64,000 nucleotides of DNA from the NCBI RefSeq assembly GCF_001422885.1, contig NZ_LMMZ01000008.1:1614-65613 (forward strand), written 5' to 3'. Positions 33,039-43,243 of this stretch are shown piece by piece. Each line of letters begins with the position of its first letter. The stretch's first letter is position 1. This stretch comes from Methylobacterium sp. Leaf104 (GTDB lineage Bacteria > Pseudomonadota > Alphaproteobacteria > Rhizobiales > Beijerinckiaceae). The notes beneath the pieces were generated by a model. It saw only the letters and a program-made list of their open reading frames with translations, was not told where the DNA came from and searched no databases. Position numbers and translations under genes: made by a program.

Positions 33039-35000
33039 CTAGACCGTAAGGTCTCTCAGCCTTTCGGCCAGGCTTGCCGAGGCAAGGTCGCCGCGATTGA
33101 GGATCTGGCTCGCGCCGCGAAGCTTACTCCGGTCGTCCGCCGAGAACTCTCGACCCGTCAGCACGATCACCGGGATGTCCGCGCTTCCGGGCACGGCTCG
33201 AACGCCTTCCAAGAAGCCGAAGCCGTCCAGGATGGGCATGTTCAAGTCTACGATCACCACGTCCGGCTTGTTATCGATCACCTGCTGCAAGCCCTCCTGG
33301 CCGTTCGAGGCCTCCACGACCGACCAGCCGTCCTCCTCCAGGGTGGAGCGCATCGCCATGCGGGTCATGGCCTCGTCTTCGACCAAGAGCACGGTGCCGC
33401 GCCGGTCCGGCTCCGCCAGCCTGAACTGGTTCACGATCTTGCCGAACCGAGCCCAGTTGACCGGCTTCAGCATGTAGTCCGAGGCGCCGAGGGACGCCGC
33501 CAGCTTGCGTTGGTCGACGGATGTCACCATCACGACCGGGATTGGCGCCAGCAACGCGTCCGACTTGATCTGGCTCAGCACCGACCATCCATCCACGCCC
33601 GGCATCATCACGTCCAGCAGGATGGCTCGCGGCCTCAGCTTCCGGGCAAGGTCAAGCCCGCTCCTGCCGTTCGTGGCCGTCCGGACCTGGAAGCCCTCGC
33701 GGTAGAGGAACCGCGTCGTGAGGGCGAGCTGATCTGTATCGTCGTCGATGACCAGGATGATGTCACCCTCCGCCCCGCCATCGCCGATGACGTCCGGATC
33801 GGAGGAGGCCTGCTCGTCGACGGGTGGAACATAGATCGCCGGCACGGTGAACGTGAAGGTGCTGCCCTGGCCGGGCACGCTGAACACCGTGATGGTCCCG
33901 AAAAGGATGTCGGCGAAGGCACGCGTGAGCGAAAGACCAAGGCCGGTCCCGCCGAAGTTGCGCGTCGTGGAGGAATCGGCTTGCTCGAAGCGCCGGAACA
34001 GACGCGACACCTGCTCGGCCGTCATGCCTATTCCCGAGTCCGAGACGGAGAACGATAGCTGGTCTCCACCCGAGGGGTCCGTGATGCGGGAGGCGGCAAC
34101 CGTGATGGTCCCCTTGTCCGTGAACTTGGCTGCGTTACTCAGGAAGTTGAACAGCACCTGCCGCGTCTTGATCAGATCTGAATGCATCCGGCCCAGCCCG
34201 GGGGCGAACTGCATTTCAAGGCTGTTGCCCTTCTTGCCAACCAACGTCGCGACAGAACCCGCGACGTCGCGGAGCATGTCCTCCACCGCGAAATCCTCGG
34301 CATAGACATCCATCTTGCCGCTCTCGACCTTGGAGAGGTCCAGCACGTCGTTGATGAGCCCGAGCAGGTGGCGGGCGTTGCGCTCGACCTTGCCAATGTC
34401 GGCCACGAGGTCCGACGCCGCACAGCCGTCCGCGATCTCCTCTCCCATCATCTCGCTGTAACCGATGATTGCGGAAAGCGGGGTGCGGAGTTCATGGCTC
34501 ATGTTCGCGAGGAAGTCGCTCTTCGCCGCGTTGGCTTGCTCGGCCGCTTCCTTGGCGGTCTTCGCCACGGCGTTGGCGTCGGTCAACGCCGTTTCCCTGT
34601 CAACGAGGACGTGGTTCGCGGCGTTGAGCCTCTCCAGTGTGGCTTCGTTCTGCACGACGGATCGACGCAGGGCATGGCAGATCCACACCATGGTCGCGCC
34701 GACCGTCGCGTACTGGCATAGCAGGGCGACGTCGACACTGCCGAGCATCCCATCGCGGGTGTAGAACCACGCGGCGATCAGGGTGGACAAAGACAGTGCC
34801 ATCGTCCCGGCACTCCAGCCGAAAGCCAGGGTGACAACGAGCAGGACGGGAATATACAGCAGGAACGGTGCGACATGGGCCGGGGCCAGGAACCGGACGA
34901 ACGTCATGGCCCCCACGAGCAGCAACGTGACGCCGTAATCGGTAACCGGTGAATGACGTCGGCGGGCGACGGTCCCGATCAGTTTGTGCAAGCTGCTCAT
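33039..35000 (-). CDS. DUF4118 membrane hybrid histidine kinase with two receiver domains
   Basis: A 653-residue sensor. Residues about 20-110 contain four short membrane helices of the DUF4118 (KdpD-like) type, followed by a coiled linker. HisKA has the phosphoacceptor in NMSHELRTPL (His169); HATPase motifs are FLSNAAKFTD, DSGIGM and GGTGLGL. Two receivers follow: REC1 with RAILLDVMMPGVDG and REC2 with VVIVDLNMPILDG. The last receiver may be an output or phosphate sink. No DNA-binding domain is attached and no cognate regulator is adjacent. It is transcribed alone on the minus strand; the signal is probably membrane-associated and unknown. Confidence 0.88.
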   Translation of the reverse strand: MSSLHKLIGTVARRRHSPVTDYGVTLLLVGAMTFVRFLAPAHVAPFLLYIPVLLVVTLAFGWSAGTMALSLSTLIAAWFYTRDGMLGSVDVALLCQYATVGATMVWICHALRRSVVQNEATLERLNAANHVLVDRETALTDANAVAKTAKEAAEQANAAKSDFLANMSHELRTPLSAIIGYSEMMGEEIADGCAASDLVADIGKVERNARHLLGLINDVLDLSKVESGKMDVYAEDFAVEDMLRDVAGSVATLVGKKGNSLEMQFAPGLGRMHSDLIKTRQVLFNFLSNAAKFTDKGTITVAASRITDPSGGDQLSFSVSDSGIGMTAEQVSRLFRRFEQADSSTTRNFGGTGLGLSLTRAFADILFGTITVFSVPGQGSTFTFTVPAIYVPPVDEQASSDPDVIGDGGAEGDIILVIDDDTDQLALTTRFLYREGFQVRTATNGRSGLDLARKLRPRAILLDVMMPGVDGWSVLSQIKSDALLAPIPVVMVTSVDQRKLAASLGASDYMLKPVNWARFGKIVNQFRLAEPDRRGTVLLVEDEAMTRMAMRSTLEEDGWSVVEASNGQEGLQQVIDNKPDVVIVDLNMPILDGFGFLEGVRAVPGSADIPVIVLTGREFSADDRSKLRGASQILNRGDLASASLAERLRDLTV

Positions 35001-35210
35001 GGAAGGGGAGTGTCACGGCCCGGGGGCTTTGGAAAGCGAACGATTCCCGCTGCCGGTTGCTTCCAAACGAAATGACCGTCGTTGCAGAATGCGGGTTTAG
35101 CAGTCCAGCCTGAACAGGCCGGACGAATGGTTTCGGCACAAGGTCGCCAAGGGTCATTCCTAAAAAAACGCCCGGCCTTTTGCTTTTATCGCCCTCGAAG
35201 CGAGGCAGTG

Positions 35211-35277
35211 AAATCTACCCTTTGCCGACAGGACCGGGGGCTACCAAGTGCTGGGGCTAGCCTCCTGCGGTAGATTT
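35211..35277. repeat. 9-bp inverted repeat at HWE kinase 3' end
   Basis: AAATCTACC (35211-35219) pairs with GGTAGATTT (35269-35277). The second arm touches the stop codon of the minus-strand kinase, so it may form a long-loop 3'-end structure. Confidence 0.35.
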
Positions 35278-36992
35278 TAATGAGCAGTGGCGAGTGGGCT
35301 AAGATGTGCTCGACTTAACTCAGTCAACGGAACTTCCATGCCGACACGTAAGCCCTTCTCCGCGTAATCGAGGGTGACCTTGCCGTCGAGTTCGCGCTCA
35401 ATGCTCATCGTGATCAAGCGCGTGCCAAAACCGCGACGTTCGGGAGAAGCTGCCGGTGGACCCCGAGCCTCAATCCAATCAAGGAGCAGGTGCCGCTCGC
35501 TGCGCCCAGTGCCGGCAATCGACCAGGCGACACGCACTTCGCCCCCCGGCACGGAAAGCGCGCCGTACTTGGCTGCGTTGGTGACGAGCTCATGCAGTGT
35601 CATGCCGAGCGATAGGACGTGACGGGGCGGCAGGTCGACGTCGGGTCCCTCGATCACGAAGGTGCAATCGCCGCCCCGGTATGGCCCAATCTCATTCTCC
35701 AGCACCGCGCGAAGGGGGGCGCTCGACCAATCGTCCTGCGTCAGCAGGTCGTGGGTCTTTGATAACGCCAGGATACGGGCCTCCAGCCGCTCCCCGGGTG
35801 CGTCGCCGCCCCGGGTCGACTGCCGCGCCAATGCCTGGACCGTGGCGAGTGTGTTCTTCACGCGGTGATTCAACTCGTGCAGCATCGTCACCTGCCGTTC
35901 CTGCATCGCCCGGCCGTTGCGGATCTCCTCTCGCAGCTCCGCCTCGTTGCGTTGCAGGCTTCCCGCCATGGCATCCAGCTTGCGCCCGAGCCTGCCGAAC
36001 TCATCTCCCCCCTCAAGCCCGTTGCGGGCGGCGAAATCGCCGGCCTGCCACCGGGACGCCGTCCGAAGCAGGCGACCGAAGGGACGCCGGATGAAGAAGC
36101 GCCCGGCAAAAAGCGCGGCCACGACCGCCATGATGGCACCTAGCGCGATCAGGACCACTCCCCGACGTGTCGCCGCATCGACGTCGGCGTAGGCAAGGTC
36201 GCGGTCGCGGCCGACGGTGACCCAGGCCGCCGAGGTCGGGCCGGAAGGTTGGGTGTTTGCCAGGACCCTTTCGCGTCCGTCGATCCCGAGATCGACACGG
36301 ACACCTTCGCCCCGTTCAATAAGGATGCGTAGTCGCTCAGGCGGGATCGGCTTTCCGATCCAACCATCGCCGTCCGGGTAGCGGACCAGGATCACATGGT
36401 TCTCGTCGGCGACGGTGACCGAGGTGCTCGACAGACGCAGGTTGCGCCGCAGATATTTAGCGAGCCAGTCGAGGTCTATGGCGGCGGCCAGGACGCCGAC
36501 CGTCTGGCCGTCTACACCGTGAAGGGGCTGCGCGAAGTGTAGTGAGTCCTTCCGCGAGGCGTTGCCTCGGGCATAGGTGCCCATGACGAACGTGTCTTCA
36601 GCGACCGCACGACGCTGGTAGCTGCGGTCGGGCACCGCATACGAGCCGGCGGGCGATCCCACGCTGTTGCATACGACGGTCCCGTCGATCCGCGTCAGCG
36701 CGAGGACCGCGAGATGAGTATTGTCCGTCGCGGCACGGCGAAGGTACTCGGTGCAACCTGCGGGTTCCATGGAGCGCACGGAGGGGTCCTGCGCCACGAA
36801 GTTTAGCGCTTGGCGTGCCGTCTCGGCGACCTGCGAGAGGTCTTCAGCCACGGTCCGGGCGGTGGCCATGGCATCGGCGCGCACCGCCTCGTCGCGCGAG
36901 GTACGCAGGGCGTATTCGTTATATCCTTGAATCGCGAGGGCCGGCGTGAGCGCGAGCATCACCAGCAGCAGTATGCGGGTCGTCAGGGTCAC
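35277..36992 (-). CDS. HWE-family sensor histidine kinase with periplasmic Cache domain
   Basis: A 571-residue membrane kinase. The N-terminal helix (LTTRILLLVMLALTPALAIQ) and a second at about 280-300 flank a periplasmic double-Cache sensor (about 30-275). A HAMP region (RRPFGRLLRTASRWQAGDFA) follows. The kinase core is of the HWE/HisKA_2 type: ELNHRVKNTLATVQALARQS holds the His, then LHELVTNAAKYGAL, and HLLLDWIEARGPP has the W-E replacing the usual D-box. HWE kinases in Methylobacterium often feed the PhyR/EcfG general stress response. No PhyR is visible here, so the link is inference. It is divergent from the chemosensory operon. Confidence 0.87.
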   Translation of the reverse strand: MTLTTRILLLVMLALTPALAIQGYNEYALRTSRDEAVRADAMATARTVAEDLSQVAETARQALNFVAQDPSVRSMEPAGCTEYLRRAATDNTHLAVLALTRIDGTVVCNSVGSPAGSYAVPDRSYQRRAVAEDTFVMGTYARGNASRKDSLHFAQPLHGVDGQTVGVLAAAIDLDWLAKYLRRNLRLSSTSVTVADENHVILVRYPDGDGWIGKPIPPERLRILIERGEGVRVDLGIDGRERVLANTQPSGPTSAAWVTVGRDRDLAYADVDAATRRGVVLIALGAIMAVVAALFAGRFFIRRPFGRLLRTASRWQAGDFAARNGLEGGDEFGRLGRKLDAMAGSLQRNEAELREEIRNGRAMQERQVTMLHELNHRVKNTLATVQALARQSTRGGDAPGERLEARILALSKTHDLLTQDDWSSAPLRAVLENEIGPYRGGDCTFVIEGPDVDLPPRHVLSLGMTLHELVTNAAKYGALSVPGGEVRVAWSIAGTGRSERHLLLDWIEARGPPAASPERRGFGTRLITMSIERELDGKVTLDYAEKGLRVGMEVPLTELSRAHLSPLATAH

Positions 36993-37318
36993 GGCCGGCT
37001 CCGACCCGCGGTCACTCCGCCGCGGCTGACTTAGGATCGAGGAGAACGATCCGCATCCACCGCACTATCGAAACAAGGTTAATATCCGGCATCGCGCACC
37101 TCTAACGCTGGGCGACGGAATCCTGCAGGGGCCGCTAACCCTTCGAGGTTCGTGGAAGATGCGGCATAGCGATGTGGATCCAACCGTCGCGATCAGGCAG
37201 GACCTTCCGACGCTTCTTGACCGCAGCGCTCCCCGGCTTAGAACCGCGAAGTCTACTTCCGAGCCTTCCTCACCCTTGCGTCCGGCAAGAGGGACGGTCG
37301 AACGCAGGTGATCCGTCC
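36993..37318. other. divergent promoter region: HWE kinase / chemosensory operon
   Basis: About 325 bp between divergent genes. AT-richer sequence near 37070-37090 (AACAAGGTTAATATCC) is the best candidate for a promoter. No consensus sigma-70 or EcfG site was confirmed. Confidence 0.4.
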
Positions 37319-39250
37319 ATGGCGCTGGTGAAGAGGACGCGGCTCGCGCCGCAGGGAGAGGCCGCGGATGCCGGCGCGACCGTTCCGAACCCTTCGCCCG
37401 TCGCGCCCATCCCAGCCGGACGTTCGCGCGAACGGTCCCGCGCCAGACGGGAGAAGGCATCCGAACGGCTTGCGGCGGCGACGGAGGAACTCGCCGCCGG
37501 GGTGATCGAGGCTTCGTCGGCCGCAGAGGAACTGCGACGCTCGATGGAGCAGATCGCTTCCGGTGCCGAGGAAGCCGCCGGCGCCGCTCAGGAGTCCCTC
37601 GGTGCCATCGCCGGAATTTCCAGTCGCCTTTCCGAGGCCCGAGGGCGGGCGGACGCCTCGCGCCAGTCGACCACGGCATTCCAGACGCTGCTCACGGAGA
37701 CCGGGGTCCATATCACCACGTCGGTCGCCGCCGTACAGGCCAATTCCGAACGGCAATCCGCCTCGGTCACGCTGATCGACGAGCTCGACCGCGCGGCCAC
37801 GAGCATCGGCGAGATCACCGGCACGGTCGAGCACGTTTCCGACCAGACCAACCTTCTGGCCCTGAACGCCGCCATCGAGGCAGCGCGGGCGGGCGAGGAC
37901 GGCCGGGGCTTCGCTGTCGTCGCCGATGAGGTGCGGGCTCTCGCCGAGACATCCGAGGCGAGCGCGGCCGAGGTCCGGACGCTGGCCGAGGCGATCCGCA
38001 CCGAGGTCCGGGGCATTGGGGAGATCATCCGCGCTGCAGCCCGCACGGCGACGGCCGAGGCCGAGGCAGGCGCGCAGGTGACCGAGCGGTTGGAGGCGGC
38101 GCGGTCGGAGCTCGGCACGGTGTCGAACGGCGCACAGGCGATCCTCGCCGCAGCAATCGAGGCCGAGACGGCCATCAGGGAGGCGCAACGTGGCGCCGAA
38201 CAGATCGCCGCCGCGGCCGAGGAACAGGCGGCGGCCGCTGGCCAGGCTCAGCAGGCGGTGGCGCAGCAGACTCAATCCCTCGACCAATCCCAGACGACGG
38301 CTCAGGCGTTGGCGGGCCTTGCCGACGACCTGACGGGTAGCGGGTCGGTTCAGGGGCAGGCCGAGGAGGTCGCCTCGGCTGCCGAGGAACTCTCCGCCAC
38401 GGTCCAGGAGCTTTCCGGGGCGGCGAGCGAGATCCTCGCCGCCATCGACCAGATCAGCCGCGGCACCGGCATCCAGAGCGCCGCCGCACATCAGTCCAGC
38501 GTGGCGATGGAACAGGTCGAGCGCAGCGCCGCGGTCTTCAAGGCGAACGCGACGGTTGCCCGGGAGACGGTCGCGGGCATCGCCGCAACCCTGGCGGACG
38601 TGCGGGTCGGGGTGGGCTCACTTGTCGACGGGGTGGCGCGCTCGCTCGACGAGACCCGCGCCTGCCTAGGACGCGTCGGTGCACTGGAAGCCAGCAATCG
38701 CCGCATCGAGAAGATCATCGGGTCAATCGCCCTCGTCTCCGTGCAGGTGAACATGCTCGCGGTCAGCGGCGCCATCGAGGCTGCGCGTGCCGGCGAAGGG
38801 GGTCGAGGCTTCGCCGTCGTGTCGAACGACATCCGCGCCTTGGCCCGCGACGCCTCGGAGAACGCCGACCGCATCCGCGACACCGTCCGCGACATCCAGG
38901 ACGGGGTCGGCGGTGTCCGCAGGGCACTTGAGCAGGTCGTCGCGGCGTCCGAGACGGAGATGCAACGCAATCGAGTGCTTTTCGCCACCCTCGCCGGCGT
39001 AGAGGGGGACGTCGTACGTTTGGAGGCAGGCAACACCGATATCCTGGCCGCCGCAGACGTTATTGTCGTCGCAGCCCGAGAGGGACTAAAGGGCTCGCAG
39101 CAGATCGCCGCCGCGGCGGAGCAGGCCGACCGTGCCTCCGGCGAGGCCGCCACCGCCGCACGCCAGCAGTCGAAGGGCGCCGAGGATCTCGCGGCGAGCA
39201 TCGAGGAAATCGCATCGCTCGCCGACGAGCTGCAGGCCACGGATGCCTGA
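37319..39250 (+). CDS. soluble methyl-accepting chemotaxis protein with two signalling tips
   Basis: A 643-residue all-helical, Ala/Glu-rich receptor with no membrane segment or obvious sensor domain. It has two copies of the receptor hairpin tip: [20 protein letters not shown] at about 176 and [20 protein letters not shown] at about 475, each followed by the F-A-V-V-x-x-x(I/V)R motif. The second tip is diverged (VSGA for LNAA). A tandem arrangement would allow two CheA/CheW contacts per chain. ATG 37319 is used because upstream frames lack coding character. The stop overlaps the triple-CheW gene by 8 bp. With no ligand domain, input may come from protein partners or the LOV kinase at the operon end. 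Confidence 0.85.
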   Translation: MALVKRTRLAPQGEAADAGATVPNPSPVAPIPAGRSRERSRARREKASERLAAATEELAAGVIEASSAAEELRRSMEQIASGAEEAAGAAQESLGAIAGISSRLSEARGRADASRQSTTAFQTLLTETGVHITTSVAAVQANSERQSASVTLIDELDRAATSIGEITGTVEHVSDQTNLLALNAAIEAARAGEDGRGFAVVADEVRALAETSEASAAEVRTLAEAIRTEVRGIGEIIRAAARTATAEAEAGAQVTERLEAARSELGTVSNGAQAILAAAIEAETAIREAQRGAEQIAAAAEEQAAAAGQAQQAVAQQTQSLDQSQTTAQALAGLADDLTGSGSVQGQAEEVASAAEELSATVQELSGAASEILAAIDQISRGTGIQSAAAHQSSVAMEQVERSAAVFKANATVARETVAGIAATLADVRVGVGSLVDGVARSLDETRACLGRVGALEASNRRIEKIIGSIALVSVQVNMLAVSGAIEAARAGEGGRGFAVVSNDIRALARDASENADRIRDTVRDIQDGVGGVRRALEQVVAASETEMQRNRVLFATLAGVEGDVVRLEAGNTDILAAADVIVVAAREGLKGSQQIAAAAEQADRASGEAATAARQQSKGAEDLAASIEEIASLADELQATDA

Positions 39251-40724
39251 GGCAGACGGCACGGGCGACAGGCGCTACCTCGTCTTCACGCTGGGCACAG
39301 ACGATTACGCCCTCGATGCGGGCCTCGTCCGCGAACTGCTTCGTCCGCCTCGGCTGACGCGGGTGCCCGGCGCCCCGTCCGCCTTGGCCGGGCTCGCCAA
39401 CCTTCGCGGCACCGCCCTTCCGGTGCTCGACCTCCGTCGCGTTGTCCGCCCCGATCTGGAGCCCCCCACGGAACCAACCCGGGTCGTTGTGGCGGAGGCG
39501 GGCGAGGCGGTCGGGCTGATGGTCGACCGTGTCGTGTCATTCTTGGGGGGAACGGAATCGTTCGAGGGGGACGAGGCATCCAAGACCCGGCATCTCACCA
39601 CCGCGGTCGGGTCGGGGCAGATTCGCGTGCTCGATCTCGGGACATTGATCACCGCCGCATTTCCCCGACGCCGGGCCGGAACGCCAGCGGTAGCTGGCGT
39701 TCGGCCCTCACGAGAGGAGTTTTCGGGCGCGGCGGAGGCGGAGCGCGTCGCGTTGGTTTCGTTCACGGCGGGTGGGCGATCCTATGCCCTGCCGTTGGAG
39801 CGGGTCGCGGAAGTTCTGGCGCTGCCGCCGGACGTCGTGCCGGTGCCGGGTGCCCAGACCGCCGCCCTGGGCATCATGGCGTTGCGAGGCGGAGTGCTGC
39901 CGTTGCTGAGCCTGCCGGTCCTGCTCGGCCTGGCCGCTCCCCCGCCAGGGGCGGAGGCGCGCATCGTCGTCGCGCGGATGGGGGGAACGGAGATCGGCCT
40001 CGTCGTCGATGCGCTGGGTCCGATCCTGCGGCTGGCGCCCGATGCTGTCGATCCGGTGCCGGCGGCGCTGGGTCGAGGCGGAACGACCGCAATCGACGCG
40101 ATCTGCCGCATCGACCAGGCAGGTACGCTGATCTCCGTGCTCTCCGCCGACCGTTTGATCGAAGGAACGACCGTGACCGCCTCGCCTGCACGTTCCTCCG
40201 ACGCCAGGACCGAGAACGCCGAGGCGGCGGGAGCGACGGAACAGTTCGTCGTCTTCGACGTCGCGGGTGAGAGCTACGGCGTCTCGGTCGGGTCGGTGCG
40301 CGAGGTGCTGCGCGTACCCGAGGTGATGACGCGTCTGCCCCGGTCGCCGCATATCGTCGTAGGCGCCATCGACGTGCGCGGCACTGTGCTCGCCGTGGTT
40401 GACCAGCGCCGGAGCTTCGGCCTTCCGCCCGGCGAGGCAAGTCCGCGGCGACGCATCGTCGTGCTCGAAGCCGGGGCCAATGTCGCCGGCCTGTTGGTCG
40501 ACGGCGTCTCGCGGATGCTGCGCCTCGAAGCGGACGCCATCCGGCCGACGCCCGATTTTTCCGGCGACGCTGGGAACGGGGTCGACCGGGTCGCGACCCT
40601 GGATGACGGCAGCCTCCTGCCCATCGTTGACGCATCGGCCCTGCTTGCCGGGACCGAGCGGAGGGTGCGCGCGACGAATAAGCGGTCGGGCGTGCGAGAG
40701 GCCGGGACGGATACCGCGGAATGA
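39243..40724 (+). CDS. triple CheW-domain scaffold protein
   Basis: A 493-residue protein made of three CheW-like SH3 pairs at about 9-140, 170-300 and 340-470. Each has the recognition pattern 'Y.L....V.EVL..P....VP..P....G....RG...PV.DL': for example [40 protein letters not shown] and [20 protein letters not shown]. Single-domain CheW proteins bridge receptor and kinase; a triple protein could cross-link arrays or connect both tips of the upstream receptor. ATG 39243 overlaps the receptor gene and the stop overlaps cheB by 4 bp. Multi-CheW scaffolds are uncommon and mostly known in alternative (non-flagellar) systems. Confidence 0.85.
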   Translation: MPEADGTGDRRYLVFTLGTDDYALDAGLVRELLRPPRLTRVPGAPSALAGLANLRGTALPVLDLRRVVRPDLEPPTEPTRVVVAEAGEAVGLMVDRVVSFLGGTESFEGDEASKTRHLTTAVGSGQIRVLDLGTLITAAFPRRRAGTPAVAGVRPSREEFSGAAEAERVALVSFTAGGRSYALPLERVAEVLALPPDVVPVPGAQTAALGIMALRGGVLPLLSLPVLLGLAAPPPGAEARIVVARMGGTEIGLVVDALGPILRLAPDAVDPVPAALGRGGTTAIDAICRIDQAGTLISVLSADRLIEGTTVTASPARSSDARTENAEAAGATEQFVVFDVAGESYGVSVGSVREVLRVPEVMTRLPRSPHIVVGAIDVRGTVLAVVDQRRSFGLPPGEASPRRRIVVLEAGANVAGLLVDGVSRMLRLEADAIRPTPDFSGDAGNGVDRVATLDDGSLLPIVDASALLAGTERRVRATNKRSGVREAGTDTAE

Positions 40725-41827
40725 TCCGCCTCCTGGTCGTCGACGACTCCGCGCTGATGCGTAAGCTGCTTGGCGGCGTGTTCGCGCAAGAGGCGGATTT
40801 CGAGGTGGCCTTCGCCCGTGACGGCGAACAGGCGCTGGCCGAGCATGCCAGCTTCCGCCCCGACGTCATCACGCTCGACATCAACATGCCGGGCCTGGAC
40901 GGTCTCGCCTGCCTCGACCGCATCATGCTGGATCGACCGACCCCGGTGGTGATGCTGTCGTCCCTGACCGCGGACGGCGCGGAAGTCACCCTCGATGCGT
41001 TGGAGCGCGGTGCCGTCGACTTTGTCGCCAAGCCCGGCGGAGCGGTTTCCCTGGAGATGGACCGTCTCGGCCCGCTAATCGTGCAAAGGGTACGGGCGGC
41101 TGCACGCGCCCGCCTTCGTCCAACTCTGCGCCTCGCCGAGCGCATCCGGGCCAGGAGCGCTACTTCGGCACGCGGTGCGGTGACACGTGCGCCGAGGCCG
41201 AAGTCCCTACCTTCGCCCGGCCCGACGTCCGACCCGTCTCCCACGCCCGGGCGCATCGAGGGCATCGTACTGGTCGGGACATCCACGGGCGGGCCGCCTG
41301 CGCTCGATGCCTTGCTGTCGCGTCTGCCCGCGGATTTCTCGTGGCCGGTCGTGATCGCCCAGCATATGCCCGGCAACTTCACGGGTCCCCTGTCACGCCG
41401 GCTCGACGGCCTGTGCGCCCTGAAAGTGCAGGAAGCCTCGCGGCCGATGCCGCTGACCCCGGGCAACGTCTACGTCGGCAAGGGAGACGCGGACATGACG
41501 CTCGCGCGCCGGCCCTCCGGATTGGTCGTGCAGCCGGTGCCGGCCCATGCCGACTATCCCTGGCACCCGAGCGCCGACCGTCTCGTCGCCAGTGCCCTCG
41601 AACTGGTCGAGCCCTCACGGCTGATCGGTATTCTCATGACGGGCATGGGTCGGGACGGCGCGGCGACGATGGCGGAGTTGCGGGCGAAGGGCGGCCGCAC
41701 CATCGCCGAGAGCGAGGAGACGGCGGTGGTCTGGGGCATGCCGGGCGAACTCGTCAAGGCCGGCGGCGCAACGGTCGTCGTCCCGCTCGACGGCATCGCC
41801 GACGCACTCCTCAATATGGTGCTCTGA
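40721..41827 (+). CDS. cheB: CheB protein-glutamate methylesterase
   Basis: A 368-residue CheB with receiver domain (1-120; phospho-acceptor Asp53 in VITLDINMPGLDG, preceded by LVVDDSALMRKL) and a methylesterase domain (about 180-368). The catalytic triad is Ser188 in VGTSTGGPPAL, His215 in IAQHMPGNFTG, and Asp312 in TGMGRDGA. It removes methyl groups from receptor glutamates and balances CheR in adaptation. It overlaps the triple-CheW stop by 4 bp and the HEAT gene start by one base. The linker (about 125-175) is Arg/Pro-rich and longer than usual. Confidence 0.93.
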   Translation: MIRLLVVDDSALMRKLLGGVFAQEADFEVAFARDGEQALAEHASFRPDVITLDINMPGLDGLACLDRIMLDRPTPVVMLSSLTADGAEVTLDALERGAVDFVAKPGGAVSLEMDRLGPLIVQRVRAAARARLRPTLRLAERIRARSATSARGAVTRAPRPKSLPSPGPTSDPSPTPGRIEGIVLVGTSTGGPPALDALLSRLPADFSWPVVIAQHMPGNFTGPLSRRLDGLCALKVQEASRPMPLTPGNVYVGKGDADMTLARRPSGLVVQPVPAHADYPWHPSADRLVASALELVEPSRLIGILMTGMGRDGAATMAELRAKGGRTIAESEETAVVWGMPGELVKAGGATVVVPLDGIADALLNMVL

Positions 41828-42375
41828 TGCCGCTCGTCCGCCGAGATCCAACTTCTCCGACGATTTCCGCGACCGCGTCCACGCCTGACCTACAAAGGGA
41901 TGCGGACGATCTCGGCTTCGACCTCGGAACAGAAAAAGACCCGCGCGCCCGCGAAACCCTGCTTGCGACGCTAGTGGCCATCGCCGATCCATCCGCTGCC
42001 GTCGCGCTCGCCCGGCACCTGCGCTCGGAGGATGCCGGGCTGCGCAACGCGTGTATCGAGGCGCTTCAGTCGATGCCCGCCGCAGCGGGCTCGGTGCTTC
42101 CGGGATTACTCTCCGATCCCGACCCCGACGTCCGAATCCTCGCAACCGAGATCGTGAGGACGCAGCGGACCGGACTCGCAAACGAATGGCTGGCGGGCCT
42201 GCTCGACGTCGAGACGCACCCGAACGTCTGCGGCGCGGCGGTCGAGGTCTTGGCCGAGGTCGGGACGCCGGACGCGATATCGGCGTTGCTGGCCGCCCGG
42301 ACACGGTTCGCCTCGGAGGCATTCCTGCCATTGGCCATCGATACCGTGCTCGCGCGCCTCGACAAGGGTCGTTGA
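41827..42375 (+). CDS. HEAT-repeat protein in chemosensory operon
   Basis: A 182-residue protein built of about four HEAT/Armadillo-like helical pairs: LVAIADPSAAVALARHLRSE, GLRNACIEALQSMPAAAGSV, PDVRILATEIVRTQRTGLAN and AAVEVLAEVGTPDAISALLA. Such folds bind other proteins. It begins one base before the cheB stop and ends 5 bp before the cheR start, so it is firmly part of the operon. HEAT proteins also occur in some ACF/Tfp-type chemosensory clusters, where they link the kinase to output. No enzymatic motif is present; a scaffold or output-binding role is inference. Confidence 0.75.
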   Translation: MPLVRRDPTSPTISATASTPDLQRDADDLGFDLGTEKDPRARETLLATLVAIADPSAAVALARHLRSEDAGLRNACIEALQSMPAAAGSVLPGLLSDPDPDVRILATEIVRTQRTGLANEWLAGLLDVETHPNVCGAAVEVLAEVGTPDAISALLAARTRFASEAFLPLAIDTVLARLDKGR

Positions 42376-42379
42376 GCGC

Positions 42380-43243
42380 GTGGTCGATACCCCATCGACG
42401 GTCACCGACGCCGACTTCGCGCGCTTCTGCGAGTTCCTCTACCGGCGCACCGGCATCCTGTTCACGCCGGCCAAGCGCTACTTCGTTGACCGCCGGCTCG
42501 CCGAGCGCATGCAGGCGACCGCGTCCCGCTCGTTCACGGTATATCTCGCCCGCCTGCGCGCCGACCTGGACGGCGAGGTCGAGAACCTCATCAACGCCTT
42601 CACCATCAACGAGACCTACTTCTACCGCGAGGACCACCAACTCCGCTGCCTGACGTCCTCCTTGCTACCGGAACTCGTCGCCCACCGACCGGAAGGATCG
42701 ACCGTGCGGATCTGGTCGATGCCCTGCTCGACCGGGGAGGAGCCGTACTCGGTGGCGCTCTGGCTGCTGGAGAACTGGCCGGAGGTCGACCGCTACGACA
42801 TCGAGATCGTCGGATCGGACATCGATACCCGCGCGCTCGCCGCGGCCGAGGCAGGTCTGTACGGTGAGCGCGCTCTGATGCGGTTGAGCCCGGAACTCGT
42901 CGCCCGCTATTTCGTGCGCGAGGAGACGCGGCTCGGCCCGGCATGGCGCATCCTAGCGGACTTGCGCGGCTCGGTGCGCTTCACCCCTTGCAACCTGACC
43001 GATGCGACGACGATGGCTGTCCACGGCCGCTTCGACGTCGTGTTCTGCCGCAACGTGCTGATCTACTTCGACGACGCCTCCCGGCGGCTCGCGGCGGACA
43101 ACATCTACGATGCCCTGGTTCCGGGCGGCTTCGTCTGCCTCGGTCATACCGAGAGCATGAGCCGGATTTCCCCGTTGTTCAGGGTCTGCCGCTACGACGA
43201 CGCCATCGTCTACCGGCGGCCGCGTGAGGGCGAGCATGTCTGA
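42380..43243 (+). CDS. cheR: CheR chemoreceptor methyltransferase
   Basis: A 287-residue CheR. The N-terminal helical domain holds DFARFCEFLYRRTGILFTPA and KRYFVDRRLAERM, and the SAM-binding Rossmann domain has IWSMPCSTGEEPYSVALWLL and VVFCRNVLIYFDD. It methylates glutamates of the operon's receptor, opposite to CheB. The GTG at 42380 is the only start fitting the N-terminal domain. No C-terminal TPR or VWxW-binding extension is present. Its stop overlaps the start of the next receiver protein by 8 bp. Confidence 0.92.
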   Translation: MVDTPSTVTDADFARFCEFLYRRTGILFTPAKRYFVDRRLAERMQATASRSFTVYLARLRADLDGEVENLINAFTINETYFYREDHQLRCLTSSLLPELVAHRPEGSTVRIWSMPCSTGEEPYSVALWLLENWPEVDRYDIEIVGSDIDTRALAAAEAGLYGERALMRLSPELVARYFVREETRLGPAWRILADLRGSVRFTPCNLTDATTMAVHGRFDVVFCRNVLIYFDDASRRLAADNIYDALVPGGFVCLGHTESMSRISPLFRVCRYDDAIVYRRPREGEHV

